Shown here: positions 19,055-28,664 of the stretch, piece by piece
Position numbering within the stretch: the stretch's first letter is position 1
How the letters are laid out: the number at the start of each line of letters is the position of its first letter
Source: an uncultured Methanobrevibacter sp.
GTDB lineage: Archaea > Methanobacteriota > Methanobacteria > Methanobacteriales > Methanobacteriaceae
Reading direction: 5' to 3'
DNA length: 64,000 bases
Assembly: GCF_937898925.1 (NCBI RefSeq)
Contig: NZ_CALDKF010000041.1
Coordinates: 1 to 64,000 of the forward strand
Notes under the pieces: generated by a model
What the model saw: the letters and a program-made list of their open reading frames with translations, nothing else
Database searches by the model: none
What the model was told of the DNA's origin: nothing
Translations under genes and position numbers: made by a program

Positions 19055-19183
19055 TATTCTTTATAAATCCAGTAAGTTTAGTAAATTTAAATAAATTATT
19101 TAAAAAGCCTATTTCTGTTTAAATTCATTTAAATAATTTATTTAAGTTTATTAGTGATTTATATTTATTTTGGAGAATTCTAA

Positions 19184-19837
19184 ATGTTATTAAGTAAAAT
19201 TATTGAAGAATTGATGTGGGGTATGGGCACTTCCATTGAAATATTCTTGCTTACTTTACTCTTTTCCATTCCATTAGGTCTTGTAGTGGCCGCTGGAAGA
19301 ATGAGCAGTTTTAAGCCATTGCAATGGTTTATGAAAGCTTATATTTCAATCATGAGAGGTACTCCATTGATGCTGCAATTGATTGTGGTGTTCTTTGGAC
19401 CATACTATATTTTCGGCATGACCCTTTCAAGGGATTTCAGGATGATTGCAGTTATCATTGCATTCACCATCAACTATGCAGCATACTTTGCAGAAATTTT
19501 CCGTGGTGGAATCGAATCCATTCCAAATGGTCAGTATGAGGCTGCACAGGTATTGGGTTACAATAGGTTAGAGACATTCTTTATCATTATCTTGCCTCAA
19601 GTAGTCAAAATAGTGCTTCCTTCAATTACAAATGAGGTCATTACTTTAGTAAAGGACACTTCTCTTTCATTTGTGCTTGCTATTCCGGAAATGTTCACTG
19701 TTGCAAAACAGATTGCAGCAGCTGAAGCATCCATTTCAGCATTGCTGATTGCTGGTGGTTTCTATTATGTATTCAATGCGATTGTAGCATTTGTGATGGA
19801 ACGCTTTGAAAGGAGATTGGATTATTACGATACATAG
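19184..19837 (+). CDS. Amino acid ABC transporter permease
   Basis: Inner-membrane permease of the polar amino acid family (HisM/GlnP type). 217 residues, GGAG ribosome site. The N-terminal span is followed by LLFSIPLGLVVAAGRMSS, YISIMRGTPLMLQLIVVFF, a typical family motif, and the EAA loop YEAAQVLGYNRLETFFIIILPQ that contacts the ATPase. About five membrane helices. It is followed after 11 bases by the ATPase gene, which is disrupted, so this transporter may be non-functional unless another ATPase serves it. Confidence 0.93.
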   Translation: MLLSKIIEELMWGMGTSIEIFLLTLLFSIPLGLVVAAGRMSSFKPLQWFMKAYISIMRGTPLMLQLIVVFFGPYYIFGMTLSRDFRMIAVIIAFTINYAAYFAEIFRGGIESIPNGQYEAAQVLGYNRLETFFIIILPQVVKIVLPSITNEVITLVKDTSLSFVLAIPEMFTVAKQIAAAEASISALLIAGGFYYVFNAIVAFVMERFERRLDYYDT

Positions 19838-19848
19838 GGAGAGATATC

Positions 19849-20588
19849 ATGAGTTTATTGGAAGTTAAAAATCTTAAGAAAAGTTTTGGTGACAATGTAG
19901 TATTAAAGGATATCTCTTTCAATGTTGAAAAGGGAGAAGTGTTATCCATTATTGGTCCTTCAGGATCAGGTAAATCCACATTGCTTAGATGCATTACCGA
20001 TTTGGAAACTGAAGACAGTGGAGAAATCAATTTTGATGGAACATTTGGATTAGTGTTTCAGAACTTCAACTTGTTCCCTCATCATTCTGTAATGAAGAAT
20101 ATTGCAAATGCCCCTATAAGGGTTCAAAAAAGAGACAAGGGTGAGGTTTATGCTCATGCTAGAGACTTGCTTAAAAAGATGGGTCTTGAAGATAAGGAAG
20201 ATGCTTATCCTTCTGAACTCTCTGGTGGACAGCAGCAAAGGGCATCCATTGCAAATATCCCAAATGATACAAACACGGTATGCAAATGCTGCAAAGGGTA
20301 TCCATTGCAAGGGCATTATGCGTGAATCCAGATATTCTGTTTTTTGATGAGCCTACTTCTGCACTTGACCCTGAGCTTACCGGTGAGATCTTGCAGGTAA
20401 TCAAGGATTTGGCTGCAGAGCGTATGACAATGGTAATTGTTACCCACGAGATGAACTTTGCTCGTAATGTCTCTGATACCATCATTTTCATGGAGGGTGG
20501 AGTCATTGTAGAGCAAGGATCACCTGAAGAGGTATTCTCATCAGACAACCAAAGAATGAAAGATTTCTTAGGTAAATTCTATGAATAG
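19849..20588 (+). pseudogene. Amino acid ABC transporter ATPase, frameshifted
   Basis: GlnQ-type ATPase in two pieces. The first frame has Walker A IGPSGSGKSTLLR, the Q-loop LVFQNFNLFPHHS and the signature LSGGQQQR, then runs into a stop at 20323-20325 after a nonsense tail. The second frame resumes QRVSIARALCVNPDILFFDEPTSALDPE with Walker B, the H-loop VTHEMNFARNV and a normal end at 20588. The break is a 56-bp insertion at 20243-20298, flanked by near-duplicates of GCAAAGGGYATCCATTGCAA. Removing it joins the frames exactly. All functional motifs are otherwise intact, so the damage is recent, or a sequencing/assembly error. Confidence 0.88.
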
Positions 20589-20606
20589 ATAGAATTTACT
20601 CCAAGC

Positions 20607-20629
20607 TTTTTGAGGATTCTCCTCAAAAA
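20607..20629 (+). terminator. Terminator of the ABC operon
   Basis: TTTTTGAGGA-TTC-TCCTCAAAAA is a perfect 10-bp stem 18 bases after the stop. It is followed by an AT-rich spacer to 20931 (343 bases after the gene in all) that holds no other gene. Confidence 0.7.
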
Positions 20630-20931
20630 CCTTGACCAAAAGATTTCTATTTTTTATTTACTTTTTCCTATTTTTTTTAAAAAATTCTTATTATTTTTAG
20701 TTCTTTTTTTATTTCATTTTTTAAATATGATTTTTAATATTCATTGTACTATTTTTATTATTAAAATTAATTTAAAAACTATTTTATATTATTAATAATA
20801 TAAATATATTTAATTTATAAAATTGAGGTATTTTTTAATTTTTTAATAATTGAATTTACTCTCATTTTATAATATTGTCAAATTTTAACTTTAGATAATA
20901 ATTATTATTTTATAAATAAAGAGGCAAGCCT

Positions 20932-22488
20932 ATGCTAATTAAAATTAATGGAGAAGATGTGGATATTCCTGAAGGTTCTACCATTAAGGATGCAATTGAA
21001 ATCTCAAATGCTCCTTACAAGAAAGGAAGTATCGTTTGTCTTATCAAGGGAGAAAGCGAAATACAAAGCAATATCCTTAAATATAAGATCAAAACACCTA
21101 AGGGAAGTATTCTCATTGAATTGGAAGTTTCTGAAAAATCACAACCTTTAACTGATTTCTTCAAGGAAAACTATTCTCAGTTTATCTCTAATAATGTTCG
21201 TTGGGAAACATCTAATGAAGTGGCTATAGGTCCTGTAAGCTCTAATTTTGAACCTTCACATGACGAATTTGCATATTTCGACAATGAGGTTCTAATCAGC
21301 TTATCTGGATTTTCTGCTGAGGCCACTCATATAATCTTTGTCAAGGATGACCACCGGAACGTTTATGGTGTTCCAAAATACAGTGACCGTGGAGTCTTTG
21401 CAAGGGTTATAGGTGGAAGAAAAACATTGTTCTCCCTTACTGATGATGATGAAATCCTAGCTATTGAACCTGTAATTGAGCGCAGTACAGTTAGAGAGAG
21501 TACTGGTGGTTCAAACTTGGATGAAGTCTTGGAGGAAGGAAATCAATTGTTCACTTATGTTCTATTTGAACCTAACTTCAATTCTCCCAAATCTGTTGAA
21601 CACTTGTTTTCACTCATTAGGAATGACAAGATAGAAGTCAGCTTTGAATCCAACTCATTTGTAGGGTTCTATGAATTGACTGGTTTAACTAAGGAGAAGG
21701 AAGAGATCACTGAACGTAAAAGAGGAACAGTTACCTTGAGAAATGATGGATTCGGTAAAGGTAGAGTTTACATTTATAGAGAAGACAGAGTAAGAGCTGA
21801 AACCCACACCAATTTAGCTACCGTCAAGCAAGGAATGGAATTGTTTGATATAGCAAAAGAAGGGGATTTCGTTACTGTAAGAAGCAGTCCTGACAGAATC
21901 ATGCTTATGATGATGACTCAAAAAGAGGCAGAAGAAAAACTTGCATCATTAGGCATCAAGCATATCAGAACAGGCAATGAGGATGATGATGCGATTGTCG
22001 TGACTCAGGAACCTGAAAGCACTGTTGGCATCATAGAAGCTGGTGAAGTTACTACCTTTGGTCTTGCAAGTGATGAGCTCTTGAAAGTCAAGTTAACCGA
22101 TAAGGCTCCAAGAACCAGGTGGTACTTGGAAAAGATCACTGGATTGGCAGAAAAGCCTGTTGGAACATTGAAGGTTTACTTTGCAGTGCCTGACATGAAC
22201 ATGTTCATGTTCAATGGTGATAACGATGAGTCCAAGGGACTTATTCCTGAAAACAATCCAACTGATATTATGAAGGCTGGAGAGATAGGTGTAACAAACA
22301 TGTCCAAGAAGAATGTGGGACTTATTGGTATAAGAACTATTGACACCACTGATTTCGGACCTACTGGTGAGCCTTTCTCAGCTACAAATATTGTCGGTGA
22401 AGTTGTTGGTAACATTGAAGGCTTGAACAAGCTTAAAGACGGAAGCACTCTTTATATTCACGAAGTTTATGATGATGAGGAGGAATGA
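20932..22488 (+). CDS. mmp3: Methanogenesis marker protein 3 (UPF0288)
   Basis: 518 residues of the UPF0288 family found only in methanogens and relatives. It opens with a ubiquitin-like fold ([20 protein letters not shown]), then a central part with [21 protein letters not shown], and repeated small beta modules ([39 protein letters not shown]). From the family literature Mmp3 is part of the ATP-driven activation complex of methyl-coenzyme M reductase. The RBS is GAGG. Its TGA overlaps the ATG of mmp6 (ATGA), the first of five marker genes in tight order. Confidence 0.92.
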   Translation: MLIKINGEDVDIPEGSTIKDAIEISNAPYKKGSIVCLIKGESEIQSNILKYKIKTPKGSILIELEVSEKSQPLTDFFKENYSQFISNNVRWETSNEVAIGPVSSNFEPSHDEFAYFDNEVLISLSGFSAEATHIIFVKDDHRNVYGVPKYSDRGVFARVIGGRKTLFSLTDDDEILAIEPVIERSTVRESTGGSNLDEVLEEGNQLFTYVLFEPNFNSPKSVEHLFSLIRNDKIEVSFESNSFVGFYELTGLTKEKEEITERKRGTVTLRNDGFGKGRVYIYREDRVRAETHTNLATVKQGMELFDIAKEGDFVTVRSSPDRIMLMMMTQKEAEEKLASLGIKHIRTGNEDDDAIVVTQEPESTVGIIEAGEVTTFGLASDELLKVKLTDKAPRTRWYLEKITGLAEKPVGTLKVYFAVPDMNMFMFNGDNDESKGLIPENNPTDIMKAGEIGVTNMSKKNVGLIGIRTIDTTDFGPTGEPFSATNIVGEVVGNIEGLNKLKDGSTLYIHEVYDDEEE

Positions 22489-22970
22489 TTATGCCTGCAA
22501 ATTTATGTATAACTCCAGATTTAGGTAAAGAGGATATGGATCCAGAAGTTTCAACAAGGATGATCATTTTAAGTTCAAAGGCAAATGTAAGTGAAAGTGA
22601 GGTAGTGAACTTCCTTCATATGCTTAATTTGCCTATTACAATCAAATGGACTTGTTATGGGGCTATGATTAGTGGAAAGGATGAATATGTGAGAGAAGCT
22701 ATTCGTGAACTCCGTAAATTAGACCCTTATGGAATTTTTACAAAGGAAAGAGGTTTTGCTCCAGGTGACCCAAGAAGATGCAGAGGTCACAGATACGGAC
22801 CAAGAGAAGGTTTCCACCAAATGGAAAAGGAATTCAGAATTCTTGATTATGTTGGAGAAGCTTTAAAGAATCCAAGAGAAGTGGAAATAGAAAAGAAGGA
22901 ACCTGTTTCTGTTGATTACTTCAAAGAGATTTTAGCAGAAGAAGAAAATAAAAAAGAGGATGATAAATAA
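22485..22970 (+). CDS. Methanogenesis marker protein 6
   Basis: 161 residues. Recognised by [20 protein letters not shown], the segment [17 protein letters not shown], and the conserved [20 protein letters not shown]. The start overlaps the mmp3 stop; a second ATG two codons later is equally placed behind GAGGAGG. The family occurs in methanogens and is always linked to other marker genes; its molecular role is not established, but it is thought to belong to MCR maturation. The tail is rich in Lys/Glu. Confidence 0.9.
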   Translation: MIMPANLCITPDLGKEDMDPEVSTRMIILSSKANVSESEVVNFLHMLNLPITIKWTCYGAMISGKDEYVREAIRELRKLDPYGIFTKERGFAPGDPRRCRGHRYGPREGFHQMEKEFRILDYVGEALKNPREVEIEKKEPVSVDYFKEILAEEENKKEDDK

Positions 22971-23029
22971 TAGAAGGCAAATTGGAATAGGATATTTGCT
23001 TTCTTATTTAGATTTAAGAGGATGATATT

Positions 23030-23536
23030 ATGGTAAAAGTAGCTATTTATCCACCAAATTCATTGGTTCTAGCTGACTTGATTGAGAGAAAAGGTCACAC
23101 TCCTTTAGCTCTTCAAAAACAAATAAGACAAAAGATTAAAGATCCGGAGATTGATTCTCCTCCAATGAACATTACAGAAGAAGATCCAATTAACGGATTG
23201 AAATATGCAGCTATTGAAGTGCCTTCAGGGGTTCGTGGAAGAATGTCCATTATTGGACCTCTTATAGATGCGGCAGAAGCAGCAATCATTGTTGATGGCG
23301 CTCCATTTGGTTTTGGTTGTGTAGGATGTGCAAGAACAAATGAATTATCAATTTTCTGTTTACGTAAAAAAGACATACCTGTCTTGGAAGTCACATACCC
23401 TGATGATGAGGATGGAACAAGATTAATGGTAAATCAAATCATGGACTTCCTTGATTCCTTGCCTGGTGGCGGAGGAGACCTTGAAGGAGACAGTGATGTT
23501 TTAGGCGAACCAATTGCAAATAAAGGAGGAAAATAA
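23030..23536 (+). CDS. Methanogenesis marker protein 5
   Basis: 168 residues. [25 protein letters not shown], the [34 protein letters not shown] core with a CxxC pair, and the end [11 protein letters not shown] mark the family. The Cys pair in a glycine-rich loop suggests metal or cluster binding (inference). The upstream RBS is GAGGATGAT. The next gene begins one base after its stop, so translation is coupled. Confidence 0.9.
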   Translation: MVKVAIYPPNSLVLADLIERKGHTPLALQKQIRQKIKDPEIDSPPMNITEEDPINGLKYAAIEVPSGVRGRMSIIGPLIDAAEAAIIVDGAPFGFGCVGCARTNELSIFCLRKKDIPVLEVTYPDDEDGTRLMVNQIMDFLDSLPGGGGDLEGDSDVLGEPIANKGGK

Positions 23537-23537
23537 T

Positions 23538-24773
23538 ATGGTACAAATTGCATTGGTTTCCTGCGGTACCGAATATAGTGGTATCCAAAAGGAAATAGAA
23601 AAGGCAGCTTTAAAATTTGGAGCAGAAATTATTCTTCCTGAAATTGATTTGGATTACATTAATGAAGCTTATGAGAAATTCGGTTTCTCTGCTCAAAGTT
23701 CAAGCTTAAAGCTTATGATTGCAAGGGCAATGTCTATTGTAGAAGGAAAATGCAAACCTGATGCAGTATTCATTGCTACCTGTTTCAGATGTGCAGAAGG
23801 AGCATTGGTCAGAAACGAAGTAAGACGTTTCATCCAGAACAATACACGTATTCCAGTAGTAACTTATTCCTTCACTGAAAGGACAAAAGCGGACGAGCTA
23901 TTTATCCGTATGGAAGCATTGGCTACCACTGTTACACGTAGAAGCATTCTTGCTCGTGAAAAGCAAGAAGGACTTACCCTTGGACTTGACTCAGGTTCAA
24001 CAACCACAAAAGCGGTTCTTATGGAAAACAACAAGGTTATCGGAACCGGTTGGACTTCCACAAAAGACATCATTGCATCTGCTCAAACTGCAGCTGCAGA
24101 GGCATTTGAAGGCACTGGCTACAAATGGGATGATGTTGATGGTATAGGAACTACAGGTTACGGTAGGTTTACCATGGGTCAGGAATTCGGAGCAGAACTT
24201 ATTCAAGAGGAATTGTCTGTAAATGCAAAAGGTGCAGTATACTTGGCTGATTGTCAAAAAGGTGAAGCTACAGTACTCGATATCGGTGGTATGGACAACA
24301 AGGTAATTACCGTAAACAACGGTATTCCAGACAACTTCACCATGGGTGGTATCTGTGCAGGTGCATCCGGCAGATTCTTGGACATGACTTCAAGAAGGTT
24401 AGATGTGGACATTACAGAACTTGGTCCACTTGCAGTGCAAGGTGACTGGAGAAAGGCTATGCTTAACTCCTACTGTATTGTATTCGGTATTCAAGACTTG
24501 GTTACCACTCTTGCTGCTGGAGGATCTAAGGCTGATGTAGCGGCTGCTGCATGTCACTCTGTATCTGAGCAAGTTTATGAACAGCAATTGCAGGAAATTG
24601 ACATTCGTGAACCTTTAATCCAAGTAGGTGGAACCAGTTTAATTTCCGGACTTGTTGAAGCGGTAAGTGAAACTTTAGGTGGTATTGAAGTTATCGTGCC
24701 AGAATACTCACAACACATTGGTGCAGTAGGTGCAGCATTGCTTGTATCTGGTATGGGAAATAGACATGAATAG
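23538..24773 (+). CDS. Methanogenesis marker protein 15 (BadF/BcrA-type ATPase)
   Basis: 411 residues from the ATG at 23538, which has AAAGGAGG in the preceding gene's last codons; a longer frame overlaps mmp5 without need. N-terminal region with Cys residues ([23 protein letters not shown]), then an ASKHA ATPase fold: [64 protein letters not shown]. This is the activator family of 2-hydroxyacyl-CoA dehydratases, which use ATP to drive low-potential electron transfer, so a role in reductive activation of MCR is attractive (inference). A hairpin follows the stop. Confidence 0.92.
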   Translation: MVQIALVSCGTEYSGIQKEIEKAALKFGAEIILPEIDLDYINEAYEKFGFSAQSSSLKLMIARAMSIVEGKCKPDAVFIATCFRCAEGALVRNEVRRFIQNNTRIPVVTYSFTERTKADELFIRMEALATTVTRRSILAREKQEGLTLGLDSGSTTTKAVLMENNKVIGTGWTSTKDIIASAQTAAAEAFEGTGYKWDDVDGIGTTGYGRFTMGQEFGAELIQEELSVNAKGAVYLADCQKGEATVLDIGGMDNKVITVNNGIPDNFTMGGICAGASGRFLDMTSRRLDVDITELGPLAVQGDWRKAMLNSYCIVFGIQDLVTTLAAGGSKADVAAAACHSVSEQVYEQQLQEIDIREPLIQVGGTSLISGLVEAVSETLGGIEVIVPEYSQHIGAVGAALLVSGMGNRHE

Positions 24774-24777
24774 ATTT

Positions 24778-24799
24778 AAGCTTAAAATAAGCTTTTTTC
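24778..24799 (+). terminator. Hairpin between mmp15 and mmp17
   Basis: AAGCTTA-AAA-TAAGCTT followed by T6. It lies four bases after the mmp15 stop and may reduce read-through to mmp17. Confidence 0.5.
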
Positions 24800-24823
24800 T
24801 ATTACTTTTAAAGAAGTGATTAT

Positions 24824-25390
24824 ATGTATATTGAATCAAATGACCCTGAAGGAGCAAAAGTCTATGATATGATTATCAGACAAATCTTGCAGGATTTGGT
24901 CTTGCCACCTTCCATAGATGACATGCGTGCTTATGTCAATCCAGATGAAGTATGCTTCATTATAGCGATAAAGATGAGAAAGACTTCCCAGCACATTACA
25001 TTAAAGGAAGTTGCTAAAGTAAATTATGAAGCGGATGATGATACCACTGTTGTTTTGATAGATAATGAGAACTATCTTCCAAATATTCTAAGAACCCTTT
25101 GGAAAACCAACGGTAGGGAAAACGTTCACCAGCCAAGCAGATATGTCATTCACATGAAAGGGGAGCATGAAGTTTCTGATTTGGTTGTAGATGATCCTCA
25201 TGAAAACCTTAAGAGAAGGATTTATGATGCAATATTCAGAATAGTTCCTGAAGGATTCAAGATTATGAAGGACATTTCCCGTGGAGATATCGTTTCTGTT
25301 ATAGCTACTGATGAGCTCATTAAAGATGAATGGGTTGAAAAGGCTGAAGAGTATATTGTAGAATTGAATACTCCTAAAACTTGGGATTAA
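24824..25390 (+). CDS. mmp17: Methanogenesis marker protein 17
   Basis: 188 residues. Family features: YIESNDPEGAKVYDMIIRQILQDL, IAIKMRKTSQHITLKEVA, LIDNENYLPNILRTLWKTNG, and PEGFKIMKDISRGDIVSVIATDE. The family literature places Mmp17 in the MCR activation complex with McrC, component A2, Mmp3 and Mmp7. mmp7 is not in this window. The gene closes the marker block; nifB follows 332 bases later behind its own promoter. Confidence 0.9.
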   Translation: MYIESNDPEGAKVYDMIIRQILQDLVLPPSIDDMRAYVNPDEVCFIIAIKMRKTSQHITLKEVAKVNYEADDDTTVVLIDNENYLPNILRTLWKTNGRENVHQPSRYVIHMKGEHEVSDLVVDDPHENLKRRIYDAIFRIVPEGFKIMKDISRGDIVSVIATDELIKDEWVEKAEEYIVELNTPKTWD

Positions 25391-25534
25391 ATTTAATTCG
25401 TATAATTGATTAAATCTTTTTAGATTTAATCCATTTATTTTTTTAAATCATTAAATTTTCATTTTTATGAGGTTGTTTTAATTTTTTGTCCAATTTTACA
25501 TTGATTTTTTAAAACGGTTCGTAATTTCCAATAG

Positions 25535-25595
25535 TTTGTTCGTATATATTAGAAACAAATAGGAAGCTTTAAATACTATATTGTTAATAACAATA
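25535..25595 (+). promoter_or_regulatory. nifB promoter with two inverted repeats
   Basis: The 332-base spacer before nifB holds a TATA box TTTAAATA at 25568-25575. Just downstream, at the expected start site, is the 17-base palindrome TATTGTTAATAACAATA (25579-25595; arms of eight). Upstream of the TATA box TTTGTT and AACAAA (25535-25540, 25554-25559) form a second inverted repeat. The positions suit repressor and activator sites; neither matches the GGAA-N6-TTCC NrpR operator. This would leave a long leader of about 125 bases before the ATG. Confidence 0.5.
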
Positions 25596-25722
25596 GTTAT
25601 AAGTTTAAGCGTAAAATGAATAGATTTAACGAATAAATTTTGTAAATTGTAGTGGGATTAAATTAAAATTGGAGAAAAAATTAAGTTAATTAAATTATTA
25701 AATATTGTGTTGAGGTAATACT

Positions 25723-26613
25723 ATGACTAAAAAAGATATAACTTGTGGAGGAAGTCATAAAGGTGCAAAATTTGCACACATTACAAAAGTGCATCCATGC
25801 TATAATGAAAAATTGCATGATAAGGTAGGAAGAGTTCACGTGCCAATCGCTCCTAAATGCAATATTGGATGTAATTTCTGTATAAGATCAATTAATACTG
25901 AAGAGGACAGGCCTGGAGTTGCAGGTTCAATCATGGATGCAGATGCTGCAGTGGAACATGTATTGAATGTAACTAAAGACAGTGCAATCACTGTTGTTGG
26001 TGTTGCAGGTCCTGGTGATTCATTAGCTAACGAGGCTACCTTTGAATTCTTTGAAAAAATCAATGAGGTAAAACCAGATTTGATCAAATGTATGAGTACA
26101 AATGGTCTTTTGCTTCCAAAATACGCTGAAAGAATTGCAGAACTTGGTGTAAATACTGTAACTGTTACAGTAAATGCAGTGGATCCTGAAATCCTAAAGG
26201 AAATCAATGGTTTCATTGTATATGAAGGAAAGGCTTATAAAGGACTTGAAGCAGCTGAAATTCTTTCCAGAAACCAACTTGAAGGAATCAAAAAGATTAC
26301 TGACCTTGGTGTAGTCGTTAAGGTCAACATTGTTCTTATTCCAGGATTGAATGATGAGCATATTGTGGAAATAGCTAAAACCGTAAAAGAATGCGGTGCA
26401 GACTTGGTAAATGTCTTGCCACTCATTCCATTAAACAAGATGGCAGATTATCCAAGACCTGGTTGTGGAGAGATTGAAAAGGCACGTAGTGATGTTGAAG
26501 AGTATCTTCCAGTATTCAGAGCATGTACCCAATGTAGAGCAGATGCTTATGGAATTCCTGGTAAGAAACACGAAGACCATCACATAGGAAATGCTCCTCA
26601 GTCTCACTTTTAA
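25723..26613 (+). CDS. nifB: Radical SAM cofactor maturase NifB
   Basis: Radical SAM enzyme that fuses two [4Fe-4S] units and inserts carbide to make the 8Fe core precursor of nitrogenase-type cofactors. 296 residues, the short stand-alone archaeal form without a NifX domain. Visible: HPCYNEKLHDK near the N-terminus, the SAM cluster motif CNIGCNFC (Cys46, 50, 53), GVAGPGDSLAN, CMSTNGLLLPKY, VLIPGLNDEH, and the C-terminal CTQCRADAYGIPG. No nifH, D, K or E is in the window. It lies directly after the mmp block, which argues that its cluster product may serve methyl-coenzyme M reductase activation as well as, or instead of, nitrogenase. Confidence 0.93.
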   Translation: MTKKDITCGGSHKGAKFAHITKVHPCYNEKLHDKVGRVHVPIAPKCNIGCNFCIRSINTEEDRPGVAGSIMDADAAVEHVLNVTKDSAITVVGVAGPGDSLANEATFEFFEKINEVKPDLIKCMSTNGLLLPKYAERIAELGVNTVTVTVNAVDPEILKEINGFIVYEGKAYKGLEAAEILSRNQLEGIKKITDLGVVVKVNIVLIPGLNDEHIVEIAKTVKECGADLVNVLPLIPLNKMADYPRPGCGEIEKARSDVEEYLPVFRACTQCRADAYGIPGKKHEDHHIGNAPQSHF

Positions 26614-27011
26614 GTGATTAGAAACTTATCTTTTTAATTTTTTTAATAGGATTATTTATTTCCTATCTTACTTTTTTATAACTTTTTCTTTTACATTTTT
26701 TTAATTATTTTTTCTCATTTTAGCTATTTGTAAATTATTTTTAATTTTTTTTTATTCATTTTTCCGATTTTTCTTTAAAATTTTTTATTTCATTTATATC
26801 ATTTATTAAGATAAATGAACAATGTTTATCATTTTTTTATAATTTATAGATAAAATATTAGTTTATTTCATATTTGCCGAATAATTTTTAGTTATTTTTT
26901 GATATGTTGAATAATTTTTAATTAAAATAGTAAAATTTAATATTAAATAGGAATATAATATTACATGTAAAATTAAATAATAATTTTACTTTAAAAAATT
27001 GAGGGATTAAA
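26614..27011. other. AT-rich spacer upstream of the alcohol dehydrogenase
   Basis: 398 bases, mostly T-rich on the left. A segment ATAATTTTTAGTTATTTTTTGATATG is partly repeated as ATAATTTTTAATTAAAATAG. The dehydrogenase start is preceded by GAGGGATTAAA. No gene or stable structure is apparent. Confidence 0.4.
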
Positions 27012-28055
27012 ATGGCAGAAATGATGAAAGCTTGGAGGATAAATGAATTAGGAAAACCTCCTGTAATGGAGGAAGTACCTATACCAGAACCTACTTTTGG
27101 AGAAATCTTAATTAAAATGAAAGGTGCAGGAATGTGCAGAACTGACCTTGAAGTTATTGATGAAGGATTCATCACAGTTCCATTTGAAGGACCATTCACA
27201 TTTGGTCACGAAAATGCAGGTGAAGTTGTAAAACTCGGACCTGGAGTAGATACTGTCGAGGTTGGTCAAAACGTTATTGTAGACACATTGCATGCATGCG
27301 GTAAATGTCAATACTGTCTTTCAGGTCGTGACAACTTCTGTGAAGTTGCAAGTGCACGTGGTCTTAAGGAAGACGGAGGTATGGCAGAATATATGATTGC
27401 TGATGCAAGAGAAGTTGCACCTTTAGGTGACCTTGACCCTACAGAATATGTGGCATTGGCAGATGCAGGTTTATCTCCATATGGTGCTGTGCAAACCGCA
27501 AAACCATTCATTCCAAATAACGGTACTGCAGTGGTTATCGGTGTAGGTGGACTTGGATTCTACTGTTGCCAATACTTGGCATTAACAACTTCCGCTCGTG
27601 TTATTGTAGTTAACAGATCTGCTGAAAAAATGGCTAAAATGGTTAACTATGGTGCTGATGAATTGGTTGTTTTAGATGACAATGCATATGACAAAATCAT
27701 GGAATTAACTAATGGCAAAGGTGTAGATGCAGTATTTGACTTTGTAGGTAGAGACAACACTTTAGAACTTGCAGCACAAATCACCAAAGGATTAGGCCTT
27801 ATTTCCATTTTAGGTCTTGGTGGAGGAACACTCCCAGTAAGCTGGACTACAGTTAAACCTGGTGTAATGGTAAGATTGACTCAAGGTGGAACCATCACTG
27901 ACCTTTATGAGATCATGGACTTGGCAAAAGCTGGAAAGATTAAGGTTGAAGCTCAACAATATCCATTCAGTAAAGTTCTTGATGCTCTTGATGACTTAAG
28001 AAACGGAAGAGTTGAAGGTAGAGCTGTTATCACCTTTGAAGAATTTGACGAATAA
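27012..28055 (+). CDS. Zinc-dependent alcohol dehydrogenase family protein
   Basis: Medium-chain NAD(P)-dependent dehydrogenase. 347 residues. Catalytic zinc site: Cys in GAGMCRTDLEV and GHENAGEV; structural zinc: CGKCQYCLSGRDNFC with four Cys. The Rossmann motif is GVGGLGFYCCQYLA. The domain order and length are standard. The substrate is unknown; in Methanobrevibacter such enzymes may act on short alcohols or aldehydes. Codon use suggests good expression. It is a single gene ending in a strong hairpin. Confidence 0.9.
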   Translation: MAEMMKAWRINELGKPPVMEEVPIPEPTFGEILIKMKGAGMCRTDLEVIDEGFITVPFEGPFTFGHENAGEVVKLGPGVDTVEVGQNVIVDTLHACGKCQYCLSGRDNFCEVASARGLKEDGGMAEYMIADAREVAPLGDLDPTEYVALADAGLSPYGAVQTAKPFIPNNGTAVVIGVGGLGFYCCQYLALTTSARVIVVNRSAEKMAKMVNYGADELVVLDDNAYDKIMELTNGKGVDAVFDFVGRDNTLELAAQITKGLGLISILGLGGGTLPVSWTTVKPGVMVRLTQGGTITDLYEIMDLAKAGKIKVEAQQYPFSKVLDALDDLRNGRVEGRAVITFEEFDE

Positions 28056-28062
28056 ATTTTAT

Positions 28063-28087
28063 AAGGACTTTATGTCCTTTTTTCTCT
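28063..28087 (+). terminator. Terminator of the alcohol dehydrogenase gene
   Basis: AAGGAC-TTTAT-GTCCTT followed by a T run, seven bases after the stop. Confidence 0.65.
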
Positions 28088-28209
28088 TTTTTTATTTAAT
28101 CATCAATTTTTTTAAATTTCATGTATAGTTTATCATATATGGAAAAAAGATTATACATTGCCTTATTTTTTATTTAACGAGTTTATAATCCTTAGATTTT
28201 TCAAAATAT

Positions 28210-28364
28210 TTATATACTACTTTTAATATAGTATTAATCACAAGATTACTTGTAAATGTTGGTCAAATGGACGGTTACAAGAGTAATATAAAATGATTTA
28301 ATGTTTATTTTATGTGGTTATTTGGGGAAATTTGGCCACATAAATAACATTTTCTATTTTTTTT
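28210..28364 (+). ncRNA. Candidate structured small RNA
   Basis: TTTATATA at 28210-28217 is a TATA box, predicting a start near 28236. The following RNA can form ACAAG/CTTGT (28240-28244 with 28249-28253) or, exclusively, CTTGTAA/TTACAAG (28249-28255 with 28275-28281); the loop of the second contains GTC-AAATG-GAC. Downstream, AATGTTTATTTTATGTGG (28300-28317) pairs with CCACATAAATAACATT (28336-28351) and a T-rich run follows. Thus promoter, switch-like helices and terminator hairpin fit in about 125 bases with no ORF. It resembles a small RNA or attenuated leader. No known family was recognised. Confidence 0.45.
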
Positions 28365-28550
28365 AAATTTTATACTTTTTTAAAGGAAATCAATTTTTCA
28401 CAATTGTGTAATTGTGATTTTTTGAAATAATTTTTATGAAACTTTTTTATATTGTGTTTTTTCACATTTAGGCTAATTTTATATCTTTTTTTCATCAAAT
28501 TATAATTGAGAACATTCTTTTTATGATTAGAGTATAGTATTTCCCCTTTA

Positions 28551-28646
28551 ACTATATAAAAAATACTACAAGAAGCATAAAAGTTGCATTTTATATAGCT
28601 GAATCTTGTTAATCGTTCATTACCAACATAATTTGTATCAAGATTC
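28551..28646 (+). promoter_or_regulatory. Promoter and structured leader of the 28-residue peptide
   Basis: ACTATATAAA (28551-28560) is a TATA box; transcription would start near 28583. In the leader GAATCTTG (28601-28608) pairs perfectly with CAAGATTC (28639-28646), closing a 30-base loop just before the GGGGGGAG ribosome site. An alternative is that the hairpin only insulates the ribosome site. Confidence 0.4.
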
Positions 28647-28664
28647 TTCTAATGGGGGGAGATA

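Noticed and set aside
20280..20588. Separate gene for the second ATPase half
   Set aside because: It lacks Walker A and has no ribosome site; removal of 56 bases fuses it exactly to the first half, so it is part of a broken gene.
25723..26613. Evidence that the organism fixes nitrogen
   Set aside because: Only nifB is present; without nifHDK this cannot be claimed from the window.
28399..28408. CACAATTGTG palindrome as an operator
   Set aside because: A lone 10-base palindrome in AT-rich DNA far from a promoter; not enough to call.
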